From: Nilaparvata lugens
Taxonomy: Eukaryota; Arthropoda; Insecta; Hemiptera; Delphacidae
NCBI RefSeq assembly: GCF_014356525.2
Contig: NC_052504.1
Location: forward strand, 62,424,086 to 62,488,085
Reading direction: 5' to 3'
DNA: 64,000 bases
Below the pieces are notes generated by a model. The model was not told where the DNA came from, did no database searches, and saw only the letters and a program-made list of their open reading frames with translations. A program made the position numbers and the translations under genes. Shown piece by piece: positions 36,007 through 44,692 of the stretch (positions are counted from its first letter, which is position 1; each line of letters starts with the position of its first letter).

Positions 36007-37205
36007 TTATTTAATTTGTTACGATATTTCTTATATGCTTCCAAGCCCTCTGGTGTACCAGAGTGTCTATACAAATTATCCCTTTCTTTCAATCTCCTAT
36101 GCAACTCTAGAGTCATCCAATTCTTTTTAAGTTTAACTTGAGATTTGTTTTTAACTTTGATTTTTGATTTTTCATATCCCAAGTCATAGACTCGGCATAA
36201 CTCATTATAGAGCTCATCACAGCTATTCAAACTTAAAATGCTATTAACATCAATATCGCTGAGGTAACGATTTATTCTATTTTTTAAGTAAATATATTTA
36301 TAATCACTCCCAATAGTTGAATTCACACTAAGATTTTGATCTATTGGACATGAACATAAAACAGAAAAATGATCACTTATTCTACTTTTTACTACACCAG
36401 TATAGATTGGTTCATCATACTTCATCCATCGAACAAAATAATGATCTAAACAAGATCTAACTGGTACTCCCTGCAGGAAAACCTCTCTTGTATTACTCCA
36501 AATACCTCTAACAAATCCCATGGAATAGAGCGTATCTAAGTATTCTTTTATAATAGAAGACCTATCCTCATTCAAATTGAGGTTGATATCACCTGACAAC
36601 AAGAATTTACAATCAATGGGTACTTTATTAATATTTTCATTGAGCTCTTTGATAAAATTAGACTTAGATAAATTAGGAGGGCGATAAATACCCAAGAAAT
36701 AAGTTTTGAAATTTGCATTAATACTAGAACGTATAAATCCTTGAACATTTTCAAAAGTAACAAAATTATAATCTATCCTTTCAAAAATAAAACAATTTCT
36801 TAGAAACATACAAACACCACCACCACCTCTATTTTCTCGCAACCAGAAATGCTTATTGAAACCCTCAATTTTGAAATGATCCATCAGGTAAGATTTAGTT
36901 TGTACTTCTGTAAAAAATATCAAGTCAAGTGATTGAATAAATTTATCATAAGCTAGTATGAATTCATCAAAGTGCAACTGGATTTTTCTAATATTGAGAG
37001 TAAGTGAATTGAAGTTGGATTTGACACCATTCATATTATGTCTATTGGTCCCTAAAGAAGAAGAAAGAGGTACAAACAATTCGAGCTCAGTAACATCATG
37101 GAAAATACTCTCTTTAACAAATGAATCTGAGTCTGGATTCAATTCATTTGCAAAATTTTGAGTAAACAAATCATGAACGGATTCGTCTCCTTCATGATCA
37201 AACAT
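35976..37205 (-). CDS. Element 1 ORF2, AP-endonuclease part
   Basis: N-terminal endonuclease of LINE ORF2, which nicks the target to prime reverse transcription. I take the ATG at 37205, 53 bp past the ORF1 stop; a longer reading would need a GTG start. Signature residues: Asn in SLTLNIR, Glu in IFFTEVQ, the RENRGGGGVCMFLR loop, LSGDINLNL (GDxN), SCLDHYFV and SDHFSVL (catalytic SDH). After the endonuclease comes the basic linker KKYRNKLNKDIKR, where the reading frame ends 18 bp later at 35976. The RT continues in the -1 frame, with the overlap 36006-35979 containing ATA AAA AGG. Confidence 0.9.
   Translation of the reverse strand: MFDHEGDESVHDLFTQNFANELNPDSDSFVKESIFHDVTELELFVPLSSSLGTNRHNMNGVKSNFNSLTLNIRKIQLHFDEFILAYDKFIQSLDLIFFTEVQTKSYLMDHFKIEGFNKHFWLRENRGGGGVCMFLRNCFIFERIDYNFVTFENVQGFIRSSINANFKTYFLGIYRPPNLSKSNFIKELNENINKVPIDCKFLLSGDINLNLNEDRSSIIKEYLDTLYSMGFVRGIWSNTREVFLQGVPVRSCLDHYFVRWMKYDEPIYTGVVKSRISDHFSVLCSCPIDQNLSVNSTIGSDYKYIYLKNRINRYLSDIDVNSILSLNSCDELYNELCRVYDLGYEKSKIKVKNKSQVKLKKNWMTLELHRRLKERDNLYRHSGTPEGLEAYKKYRNKLNKDIKRQSVIF
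35994..36000 (-). promoter_or_regulatory. Candidate -1 frameshift site A AAA AGG (element 1)
   Basis: In the endonuclease frame the minus strand reads ATA AAA AGG CAA and stops 18 bp later. Re-reading one base (-1) continues into GCA AAG and the whole RT. The RT frame is closed by a stop at 36009-36007, so any switch must occur within about 27 bp. A five-A run is the obvious slippage point. The alternative is a simple loss of one A from a six-A run. No strong downstream stem was evident by eye. Confidence 0.4.
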
Positions 37206-37257
37206 TGGCACGAATCAAAAATGAAAATGCATATCTGAACAATGCTTCTGAAATAAT

Positions 37258-38208
37258 TCAAACGATTTTAGTGAGGTCATTATCCCTCAATATCTCAATG
37301 ACAGGCTCCTTTTCATTCTTACGAACTAGAATCTTTCCATTTCTGTACCATACATATTTGTATCCATTCTTAACAGCTTGCTGCTTGGTCAGCCACTTTA
37401 GGTTTTTGAAATAGGCGGAAAGATTTTCAGATACAAACACCAATTGATCATTCTTAGAACAGGAGGAAATTATCTGAGATTGCTTAATTTTAGGGCCCTT
37501 TCGAGCAGAACTTACAATTTTTTCCTTCAAATTCCTACTTTTCAGAACGACAATGATAGAATTATTTTGTTTCTTATTTCTAGTCGGTAAACGGTGCGCA
37601 ATATCAATATCTCCTATCACAAACTCAGGTACAATTTTTTCAACAGTTTTTGTCACTAGCTCATAAACATTCTCATCCTGATTTTCTTCAAGTCCAAAGA
37701 TTTCTATATTATTTCTACGACCGTATTGTTCAATAGAGTTCAATTTGTATTCCAGATCCTCGATTTTCTTGTCTTTTATAACTAAACGTTTTTCCAAAGA
37801 TGCTATTTTACTATCATTTCCTTTTACACGTGATAGAACTTCGTCGAAGCTATTACTCATGAATTTCACGGAATCGTGTAAAGTTGTAATTTTCTTCATA
37901 AGACACGTGAAAACCAGTTTCAGTTCTGGATTAGAGATTGTTTTTGTAATTGAGTCTAAATCGAAGTCTAGATCATCACTTACCACACTTTCAGTATCTC
38001 TATTGTCACCAGTTACCTCCCTAGCAGCACGACAACGTTGAGGGCAGCGCCATTCATTCCTCTTCTCCTGTGTTTTTCGTTGTTGGGTTTTTCTTGCGAC
38101 CCCAGCACAGCTATAATGGTAAACTGAATTACAGCCATCGCAACGAATGCAATCATCACCAATAATTTCCTCGTCATTTGTACAATTTCTATCTCCACAC
38201 TCAGGCAT
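37258..38208 (-). CDS. Element 1 ORF1: PHD-type zinc finger / FP-like nucleic-acid-binding protein
   Basis: A 316-residue protein starting at the ATG at 38208 (MPECGD). A longer frame upstream to 38346 uses a non-ATG start and a hydrophobic stretch, so I reject it. Residues 4-59 form a Cys4-His-Cys3 PHD-like finger (C4, C9, C20, C23, H31, C34, W53-x-C55, C59), a known feature of some CR1-group ORF1 proteins. A coiled coil lies around residues 120-175 (KIASLEKRLVIKDKKIEDLE). The C-terminal part has the block QYGRRNNIEIFGL...DIDIAHRLP...SRNLKEKIV...ENL...YKYVWYRNGKILVRK. This resembles the C-terminal domain that databases name after baculovirus FP protein and that is common in insect LINE ORF1s. 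Likely role: binding the element RNA and chaperone activity. Intact. Confidence 0.85.
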   Translation of the reverse strand: MPECGDRNCTNDEEIIGDDCIRCDGCNSVYHYSCAGVARKTQQRKTQEKRNEWRCPQRCRAAREVTGDNRDTESVVSDDLDFDLDSITKTISNPELKLVFTCLMKKITTLHDSVKFMSNSFDEVLSRVKGNDSKIASLEKRLVIKDKKIEDLEYKLNSIEQYGRRNNIEIFGLEENQDENVYELVTKTVEKIVPEFVIGDIDIAHRLPTRNKKQNNSIIVVLKSRNLKEKIVSSARKGPKIKQSQIISSCSKNDQLVFVSENLSAYFKNLKWLTKQQAVKNGYKYVWYRNGKILVRKNEKEPVIEILRDNDLTKIV

Positions 38209-38392
38209 TTTATAACAGTGAGTAAAGTGGAAAAATATTGAGAAAATTTGAAACAGAAAGCTAAAGCTATAGTTCAGCACGTCAAACTCAGATAAGGGAG
38301 ATACCGAGCCAAGCAGATAACTTATCAACGGAGCAACTGAAAACAACGTCCTATCGCTACGACATCCAAAACTCGACTGAATAGTAATTTTT

Positions 38393-38393
<1 letters not shown>

Positions 38394-38431
<38 letters not shown>

Positions 38432-38486
38432 TATAATTATAATAAATAATAAAACATTAATAAACTCATTAATAATAATAATAATC
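38394..38486. repeat. (AAT)n array between element 1 and an R4/Dong-like tail
   Basis: (AAT)n at 38394-38430 and 38470-38486 with a degenerate AT-rich middle. It touches the 5' end of element 1 on the left and the 5' truncation of the plus-strand LINE fragment on the right. Confidence 0.9.
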
Positions 38487-38490
38487 ATTT

Positions 38491-38771
38491 GAGCTGAAGG
38501 AAATGTATGGGCTGTATACAGTGAGAGTACTTCCAATTGTAATAACAGTCAATGGCCTGATACTCAAGTCGGTTGTGGAAATATGTCGAAGTATTGACTT
38601 GGTAGACGAGGTGCTGAAGAGAATGCAAAAATCTGTCCTCCTTGACACTGCACGTATTGTGCGCAAGTTCATAAAATAGTCAAACAGTGTTATAAAGATG
38701 AAAGGAAGGTTGCATTAAAGTGCCCCTTCTTTGAAAATATCTCCGTAAGAGCGTGCTTATAAAAGGGATAG
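38491..38771 (+). pseudogene. 5'-truncated plus-strand LINE tail, R4/Dong-like, ending in (TAA)n
   Basis: An open frame from 38491 to the stop at 38677-38679 encodes 62 residues: KEMYGL, VRVLPIVITVNGLI and, at the end, KRMQKSVLLDTARIVRKF. This matches in pattern the extreme C-terminus of RLE-type LINE proteins, in which a MW/MY..VK.VIPVV.GA.G block is followed by QK.AILGTA.I.RK. A 90-bp 3' UTR then runs into (TAA)n at 38772. Dong and R4 relatives are known to insert in TAA repeats, and this fragment has TAA repeats on both sides. The family assignment is from memory and moderate only. Confidence 0.5.
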
Positions 38772-38782
38772 TAATAATAATA

Positions 38783-38837
<55 letters not shown>
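38772..38837. repeat. (TAA)n array
   Basis: (TAA)n directly follows the plus-strand LINE fragment and directly precedes the 3' end of element 2. It may be the tail of one, the target of the other, or both. Confidence 0.95.
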
Positions 38838-39509
38838 TTCAATTTCAATTTCAATTTATTTCAATTTCAATTTATTTCATTTAAAGTTACATAGTATCAT
38901 ATACATACAGTGTTTTGTTGCTCCTCTAGCTTAGAGCTAATTGAGGAGTATTCAAATTTCATACTACATCATAATAGTAGTTATACATTCCATAATAACA
39001 CTGCAAATGAAAATTTTTGTAAAGTGTTCAATAAACTAAATTGAAAGTCTATCTGGGATTATATTAAAGTTCTAATTTCTACCACTTGAATCACAACATT
39101 AGTCACTCTATATTCTACTAAATCGGTGATCAACCTTGCAGACATTATTGTCTCTTGCATTTAGGTGGCTGTGAACAGCTGACTAGCTGAACCAACATGC
39201 ACATCAACAATAATTTTACAACACACACACAGTCATAGAATGCAAAAACATAACCTATCCTCCAAAAAAACATTTATTAGCCTATACTACAAACTGTAAT
39301 ATACACTCTCTTAATCATTTTCACTGCTTCTAAAGCACTTTTTTGTTTACAATATTAAAATCATTCTTATTTATTTATTCATCCATAGTTTTTTCTTTTC
39401 CATTTCCCATTGTACAGTGCAGTTTGTTATTGTCTACTATGTGCAAACTAACCTATCTACTAACTAACCTATTAGAATATTATCAATAATCTTCAACATA
39501 TATTTCTAT

Positions 39510-41330
39510 TCAAACAATTCCTATAAAATAATTCTTAAGTTTAGTTTTTATTTCATTTCTTTGTAAATTTTTCAATTCTGGTGGCAAATCGTTCAACAGG
39601 TAAGGGATTCTGTATTTTAATAGGTTCTTACCATAATTATTACTATAACGCTGTGCTCTAAATAGCCTATTTCTCAAACCATAACTTATTTCGTTTATTT
39701 CCCTTAATTCATCTTCAAAATAATGTCTGGACAAATCAGTGTATTTTGCGAGAGATTCTGGTGTCATAATACCCAATATTCCAAGCTCGACTCCATTAAA
39801 TAATGTATTTGCTACTCTTCTAACTACATCATACAACGGCTGTCTCAAATACACTGGTGCTAAACTATGAATTGTAATACCATAGAATATTATACTTTGA
39901 ATCATAGAGAAATAGATAATTCTTTTAATATTTATTGGAAAACAGTGGCTAATTCTAGAGCATTTGTATAAAGCAGCTTTCATAATTCGCAGCATCCTAT
40001 TATTGTGTGAATTGAATTTCATGTCTGCATCAAAAACAACTCCTAGATGCTTAATATTCTCACTGTATTCCAAATGCTGACACCCGCATGTGTTTCTCAA
40101 ATTATTATATCTTAGACATTCTGCTTTATGGCAAATTAATTTATAATTGTACAAACCTACGTTAATTCTAGGATTTCTAAATATAATTACCTTTGTTTTC
40201 TGTGAATTTATCTTGATACCGTTGTTGAAAAAATATTTATTAGCCAAATTGAGATCCTCTTGCATGTATCTTATGCCCATCATTAGATCAGTGTGTGTCA
40301 TATATAGCAGGTTGTCATCCGCATACTGCAGAACCTTACTTTTGAAACTGAGACTAGCTAGATCGTTTACGTACAGATTAAATAGAACAGGAGACAAAAT
40401 GCTGCCCTGAATAAGTCCACAGGATTGATTATAATCGGTACTAATATATTCACCTATACTAACATGTATTTTTCTATTTTCAAAATAGTTTTCAAACAAG
40501 TTGAATAGCTTTCCACGAATACCTATTCTATTGATTTTTTGTAACATAATTTCATAATTAACCAAATCATATGCTTTTGTCAAATCTGTTGCAACAGTTA
40601 TGACAAATTTATTGTCATTTAAAGCTTCAAATATATTTTCTGTTAGTTTTTCTAATAAATCTATTGTTGATTTTTTTGGAATAAACCCATATTGAGCATT
40701 ATTTATTATGTTCTGATTGATCAGGTATTGATTCAATTGCATACAGATGAAATGTTCTAGAATTTTCATAATTACTGAGATTGATCCTATTGGCCTATAA
40801 GAACCTACATTTTTCTTTGCTCCATTCTTGAAAATTGGTCTGAGATGTGTTATTTTTAGACGCTGAGGTATTTTTCCTGTTTCAATTATCCTATTAATCA
40901 AATGCATCAGGATCAGCTTTAGATAGAAAATGTTATTTATGATATCTTTTGGCCTAATTTTGTCAGGTCCTGCAGATGATCTATTGTTTAGTTTGTTAAT
41001 GATACTATAAAGTTGATGTTCTTTCATTTTTTTAAAATTCATACTCATCCTATCCCCTATTGTATAGTTACCTTCTTTTAAATATGGTATTATATCAAAG
41101 TGTTGCCCGTTCATTTCTGTTGTAATTTCTTCTATTTTTTCTTTAAAGCTGTTTTTAAATTTCTCTGTTAGGTTCATAATTTGATGATCTTCATTGATAT
41201 TGAAATTTAACTTAATTGATTCCTTTAGAGACGGCCTATTCTTCTTATTTATAAAATGATTGATGATTTCCCAAATTTTCTTAGTATTGTTGGAGTTATC
41301 ATTGAAAGCCCTATAATAATATTCCTTTTC
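39510..41330 (-). CDS. Element 2 ORF2, reverse transcriptase part (-1 frame relative to EN)
   Basis: Open from 41330, immediately after tandem stops TAA TGA, to the stop at 39510; about 606 codons without interruption. Motifs: THLRPIFKNGAKKNVGSYRP (RT 1-2), VATDLTKAYDLVNY (A), SCGLIQGSILSPVLFNLYV (B), YADDNLLYM (C, catalytic YADD), KINSQKTKVIIF (D) and KHLGVVFDADM (E). A Cys cluster (C-x5-C, then C-x-C) lies between D and E. Motif B reads GLIQGS where nearly all relatives have VPQGS; whether this is tolerated is unknown. The first ATG at 41177 lies about 50 codons inside the linker and is not a convincing independent start. Confidence 0.87.
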   Translation of the reverse strand, partial: EKEYYYRAFNDNSNNTKKIWEIINHFINKKNRPSLKESIKLNFNINEDHQIMNLTEKFKNSFKEKIEEITTEMNGQHFDIIPYLKEGNYTIGDRMSMNFKKMKEHQLYSIINKLNNRSSAGPDKIRPKDIINNIFYLKLILMHLINRIIETGKIPQRLKITHLRPIFKNGAKKNVGSYRPIGSISVIMKILEHFICMQLNQYLINQNIINNAQYGFIPKKSTIDLLEKLTENIFEALNDNKFVITVATDLTKAYDLVNYEIMLQKINRIGIRGKLFNLFENYFENRKIHVSIGEYISTDYNQSCGLIQGSILSPVLFNLYVNDLASLSFKSKVLQYADDNLLYMTHTDLMMGIRYMQEDLNLANKYFFNNGIKINSQKTKVIIFRNPRINVGLYNYKLICHKAECLRYNNLRNTCGCQHLEYSENIKHLGVVFDADMKFNSHNNRMLRIMKAALYKCSRISHCFPINIKRIIYFSMIQSIIFYGITIHSLAPVYLRQPLYDVVRRVANTLFNGVELGILGIMTPESLAKYTDLSRHYFEDELREINEISYGLRNRLFRAQRYSNNYGKNLLKYRIPYLLNDLPPELKNLQRNEIKTKLKNYFIGIV

Positions 41331-42403
41331 TCATTACGAATCATGTCTGTTAACTTATTTCGTATGTTTCTAAACTGATTTCTCAAATCCACATTATGTT
41401 TATCTCTTTTAACCATTTGCCATAAATAGTTCTTTCTCTCTATCATCAGCTTAATTCTATCATTGAACCAGGAATTATGTAGTTGCTTAGTTTTTTGTTT
41501 AACCTTTATGACACTTTTAGCATATATATTTTCGAACCTCTGAACTATATCATTATAAATATCTGATGGTTCTCTTAAGTCTAGAATCGGCCACCAATTT
41601 TCAGTTTGAATCAATTCATTTACTCTCCCCGTTAAAATGACACTTTTATATTCATTTTCCATAGTCTGGTGTGTACCATCTGTACATGTTTCTAACAATT
41701 TAATCCCTGTCCAGTAATGGTCTGCAATTTTGCTTTCAATCAAAAATGAAATATAAGAGTTGTTAGGATCTAACTTTACATTAACATGATCTAGGCATGA
41801 TGATACAACTGTGTTACCATATGTTTCCTCTCTAGTTGGCTTTTGTATAGTATTGTATAAACCATAAGAGTAGAGTACACTTATATAATTATTTGAACCA
41901 TACATATCTGACAGGTAACATATATTTATATCTCCTACCATGATAATGTTTTTTTCTTGACTCATTCTTTCTGATGTTAAAAGCCTCTCTAATTCTTCAT
42001 TAAATAAATTCACATTTTGATTAGGTGGTCTATAAATAGCTATGATTATTATTGTCGTATTTCTATCACAAAACTTAAAAGATATTAATTCAGCAGAAAC
42101 AAAATCTATTTCATTTTTCTCAACTTTAATACCTGCTTTGTAAAAAATTCCCAATCCACCTCCCCCTCTCCCATCGGACCTACATTTAAATAGACTTGTA
42201 AAACCCTGAATTCCATACAAATTTGTTTCTTCACTATTAATATTAATTTCGCTAAGCACAAGAATATCTATTTCATTGATTATACTGTTAGTTTCTGCTC
42301 TCAATGTATCCCAATTTTTTCTGAGTGATCTAATATTGGTGCATAAAATATTTAGTTCATTCACTGTCTTGTTCTTCTTCAAAAATTCTTTGGACTGATC
42401 CAA
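41249..42403 (-). CDS. Element 2 ORF2, AP-endonuclease part
   Basis: LINE endonuclease with LNILCTNIRSLRKNWD (Asn), LVLSEIN (Glu), DGRGGGGLGIFYK, MVGDINICY (GDxN), SSCLDHVNV and ADHYW in place of the usual SDH. The 5' limit is uncertain. The frame is open back to a stop near 42486, but I find no ATG before the endonuclease motif, and 42403 is only a TTG. Translation may use a non-AUG codon, or the ATG has been lost. The frame runs 28 codons past the linker IRNKLTDMIRNEKR and stops at 41249, overlapping the RT frame from 41330. Confidence 0.85.
   Translation of the reverse strand: MDQSKEFLKKNKTVNELNILCTNIRSLRKNWDTLRAETNSIINEIDILVLSEININSEETNLYGIQGFTSLFKCRSDGRGGGGLGIFYKAGIKVEKNEIDFVSAELISFKFCDRNTTIIIIAIYRPPNQNVNLFNEELERLLTSERMSQEKNIIMVGDINICYLSDMYGSNNYISVLYSYGLYNTIQKPTREETYGNTVVSSCLDHVNVKLDPNNSYISFLIESKIADHYWTGIKLLETCTDGTHQTMENEYKSVILTGRVNELIQTENWWPILDLREPSDIYNDIVQRFENIYAKSVIKVKQKTKQLHNSWFNDRIKLMIERKNYLWQMVKRDKHNVDLRNQFRNIRNKLTDMIRNEKRNIIIGLSMITPTILRKFGKSSIIL
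41324..41330 (-). promoter_or_regulatory. Candidate -1 frameshift site G AAA AGG (element 2)
   Basis: In the endonuclease frame the minus strand reads GAG AAA AGG AAT. A -1 step after AGG continues as GAA TAT TAT TAT AGG and the whole RT. TAA TGA closes the RT frame directly upstream, so the switch cannot occur earlier than this point. The same AAA AGG in the same phase marks the junction in element 1, about three codons away in the protein alignment. A one-base deletion is the simple alternative. Confidence 0.4.
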
Positions 42404-42623
42404 GTCTTGAAATACTCTGAAATCCCTGTCGTTATTTAAATCTTCTTCATTTAATTGAAAAATTTTGATTTCTAGAAAGTTTTATGGTTATATTTTTATT
42501 TACCTATAATATTATTGTTTGGTAGATTTATTAGGGAGAAAAGATAGTAACTTAACCTATTGAGCTACTAATTAAATTGTAAATGTAGTATCCTGGCCTT
42601 GAGAACTTTTAATTACCGTATCT

Positions 42624-43070
42624 TTATATTATTTTTTCTAAATCTTCAAACCTTATTATTTTTATTGCTCTAGCTGTCTCATCTTTTTTAATCATTATTC
42701 TGTCCCCATTCATCCACAGAAATTTGTATTTCTTTGTGATTTTCATTTCCTTCACTTTTTTGAATAAATTGTTGAAATAGGGGGTAAGATGGTCATTGAA
42801 GTAAATTGATTTGACTGTCTTGGTCTCGTTGAACATGGACGTGGTAGGTCTAATCGCCCTGGCCTTTTTAACTATCATATCCCTCACTGATCGAGAGCTC
42901 AGCTGTAGGATAGTTGGGCTTTCTGCATTCTTCGACGGCAGGCGATGAGTAGTTATGTCTTCTCTTCTCAGTTCAATATCCATCTTCTTCATAAGCGTGA
43001 GTATTTTCTCTTTCAGATCCTCATTCCTCGAAAACGGAATACTGGATATGATGATGTTTCTGCTTCTTCC
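42624..43070 (-). pseudogene. Element 2 ORF1, C-terminal part (FP-like domain)
   Basis: The frame is open from the (ATT)n boundary to the stop at 42624 (about 149 codons). It lacks the N-terminal finger and coiled coil because the element is 5'-truncated here. Visible blocks: YGRSRNIIISSIP, DLKEKILTLMKKM, ITTHRLPS, LSSRSVRDMIVKKAR, FNDHLTPYFNNLF and YKFLWMNGDRIMIKKDE. They align with the C-terminal half of element 1 ORF1 (YGRRNNIEIFG, HRLP, SRNLKEKI, YKYVWYRNGKILVRK). No start codon remains in the right place; the track Met at 42992 is internal. Confidence 0.8.

Positions 43071-43108
<38 letters not shown>
43071..43108. repeat. (AAT)n array at the 5' end of element 2
   Basis: Pure (AAT)n of 38 bp separates element 2 from the broken gene fragment beginning at 43109. 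Confidence 0.95.
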
Positions 43109-43109
<1 letters not shown>

Positions 43110-43400
43110 GTATTATACAACAAATGTTATTATAAACCGGTAATACCTGAATGTATGTGTGTTTTGAAGTCTTTACATCACCACCAGCTGATAGATCATT
43201 TCTGGATTTAAGAATTCTCTTGTATCCAAGCTCTCTTATGTGTGTTCTATCGTCCATTATCCTTGTCAACATAAAATTCCCAGGGTGGCAGAAGAACGTG
43301 TTCCATTGAATAACAGGGTCAATTAGGCTACATGTTTGATGTTGTCCGGTAAATGCCTTGTTGACTTGACCACCTTCAAGATACGTTTCGGTGCATCTTT
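43109..43400 (-). pseudogene. Broken multi-copy hemipteran gene, C-terminal piece
   Basis: The minus strand encodes GLKRCTETYLEGGQVNKAF, then LIDPVIQWNTFFCHPGNF and DDRTHIRELGYKRILKSRN. I recognise this as the C-terminal region of a large, repeatedly found hypothetical protein of hemipteran genomes, with a HPEN..L.M..DDR.HIRELG..RI..AR pattern, probably itself transposon-borne. Function unknown. The preceding part of the same gene lies at 45004-45222 and 45880-46745 on the same strand; the Harbinger-type dimer sits in between. It ends at the (AAT)n array and element 2. Confidence 0.6.
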
Positions 43401-43536
43401 TAAGGCCATTCCACACAGCACGTGGCGTGCGTGGCTGGACGCACGCCACGCCGGCGACGCTAGCCACATGCCAACTCACATCGCCACGACTGTTGCGATG
43501 CTATACCGGCCACGTTTCCCGTCAGTATGCAGGAAG

Positions 43537-43999
43537 ATGTCAACTCCGACGGTCCCGTGGTGTGAATCTGGATTTTCTTGTGGCTTACCTTGGTTTGATG
43601 ACTCCAGCAGCAGCAGTAGTAGTGATAATGAGCTGGTTTTATTGTATTCGGTGACAGCACGGGACCAGTGGGTCCGTACATCCAATCAATAAAAAAAGGA
43701 ACACCTATGGCGAATTCCATCATTCAATGCGCGACCTTGAGGCTGACAATGATAAATTTTGTACATATTTAAGGTTAAGTTGTGACCAGTTTAATGAAGT
43801 GTTGTCGATGGTTGATGGTGACATAAGGAAGACCAATACCATCTACAGGGAGGCAATTAGTAGCAGAGAGCGACTAGCAATTGGTTTGAGGTAAAAAATT
43901 ATCCAACTTAATGAGAAATGAAAAGTGAAAAACAGCAAAATAAATTTTTGTTTAAATTTCAGATATTTTGCCACACGGTTTGGTCAATGGGATTGAATA
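43537..43999 (+). pseudogene. PIF/Harbinger transposase N-terminus with one intron, truncated
   Basis: From the ATG at 43537 the frame reads a Ser-rich N-terminus and SDNELVLLYSVTARDQWV. A 2-bp insertion near 43675 shifts the frame, which resumes as NTYGEFHHSMRDLEADNDKF, LRLSCDQFNEVLSMV, REAISSRERLAIGLR. A GTAAAA...TTTCAG intron (43891-43962, 72 bp) follows, and the second exon gives RYFATRFGQWD before a stop at about 43999. The WVHPIN..R..YGEFHHL and ERLAI.LRY.AT pattern is that of PIF/Harbinger (HARBI1/ALP1-like) transposases, which cut and paste the element. The catalytic DDE core is missing, so it is inactive. Confidence 0.75.
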
Positions 44000-44288
44000 A
44001 ATATCCAGTTTAAGGACGGGATGAATCAGTGTGCTTGTCTTTTAATAAAACTTCAGTGTTTTCATCCCATGCTTTATCCTTCAATGTGTTGTCTCTGTAC
44101 AACTCTGATGTGGAGTCTCAAATCACTGGACGAGTACGGACCTATTCAATAAGCTGCTCCATATCAAACTCAGAAAAGAAGAGCCACTTTTAAATAAAAA
44201 CCACTACAAACACAACAAAACCAGTAGATACAACAGAGAAGCATGTGTGTTGGACCGCCGTTCCAAGTGAACTGTCTGTTTCCACGTG

Positions 44289-44646
44289 GTTCTGCGCATG
44301 TTTGGACCAAAACATGGCCGGACACGTTTGAAAAGATCGCTCAGAGAGCGAACGGTAGCCAGGCGTGGCTAGTATAGCAAGCGTTGCCGCGTGGCCGTGG
44401 CTGCTATGTGAATTGCTTCATTTGATTAGCTGGGAAGCGATGTTTTAAAAAGTAGCTAGCGTGGCTGGACGCACGCTAGCTACTTTTCAAAACATCGCTT
44501 CCTAGCTAATCAAATGAAGCAATTCACATAGCAGCCACGGCCACGCGGCAACGCTTGCTATACAAGCCACGCGTGGCTACCGTTCGCTCTCTGAGCGATC
44601 TTTTCAAACGTGTCCGGCCACGTTTTGGTCCGAGCATGCGCAGAAC
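44289..44646. repeat. 358-bp near-perfect palindrome at the dimer centre
   Basis: Left arm 44289-44465 and right arm 44471-44646 pair with few mismatches. They are relatively GC-rich compared with the window and contain motifs such as GCCACGGCCACGCGG. The centre GCTAGCGT-GGCTGGACGC-ACGCTAGC is itself a hairpin. Such a palindrome could form a cruciform. Confidence 0.9.
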
Positions 44647-44692
44647 GTATACTGGACGTATACTATCGTATAGAACGTATACTATCATTGTC

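Larger units (their letters stand above)
33677..38393 (-). mobile_element. Element 1: near-complete CR1/Jockey-group LINE in an (AAT)n array
   Basis: This 4.7 kb minus-strand retrotransposon has a 5' leader of about 180 bp, ORF1 (PHD-type finger plus coiled coil), ORF2 (APE endonuclease and reverse transcriptase) and a 3' UTR of about 460 bp ending in short GGAAA repeats at 33677-33700. It is bordered by (AAT)n on both sides (33461-33676 and 38394 onwards), so it seems to have inserted into that microsatellite. The only interruption of the coding potential is the EN/RT frame change near 35996. This suggests a recent, possibly recently active copy. Confidence 0.9.
38838..43070 (-). mobile_element. 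Element 2: CR1/Jockey-group LINE, 5'-truncated within ORF1, in (AAT)n
   Basis: A 4.23 kb minus-strand element. Its 3' end carries a (TTGAAA)n-type tail (plus-strand TTTCAATTTCAATTTC at 38838-38882) next to (TAA)n. Its 5' end is cut inside ORF1 at the (AAT)n array 43071-43108. The 3' UTR of about 630 bp (38883-39509) has no ORF. It is clearly related to but distinct from element 1: same domain order, same Cys-rich insertion in RT, same EN/RT frame change. It also splits the broken host-repeat gene, whose pieces continue from 43109. Confidence 0.9.

Noticed and set aside
36958..41177. Plus-strand ORFs of 60-110 codons inside elements 1 and 2
   Set aside because: They are antisense shadows of the LINE ORFs.
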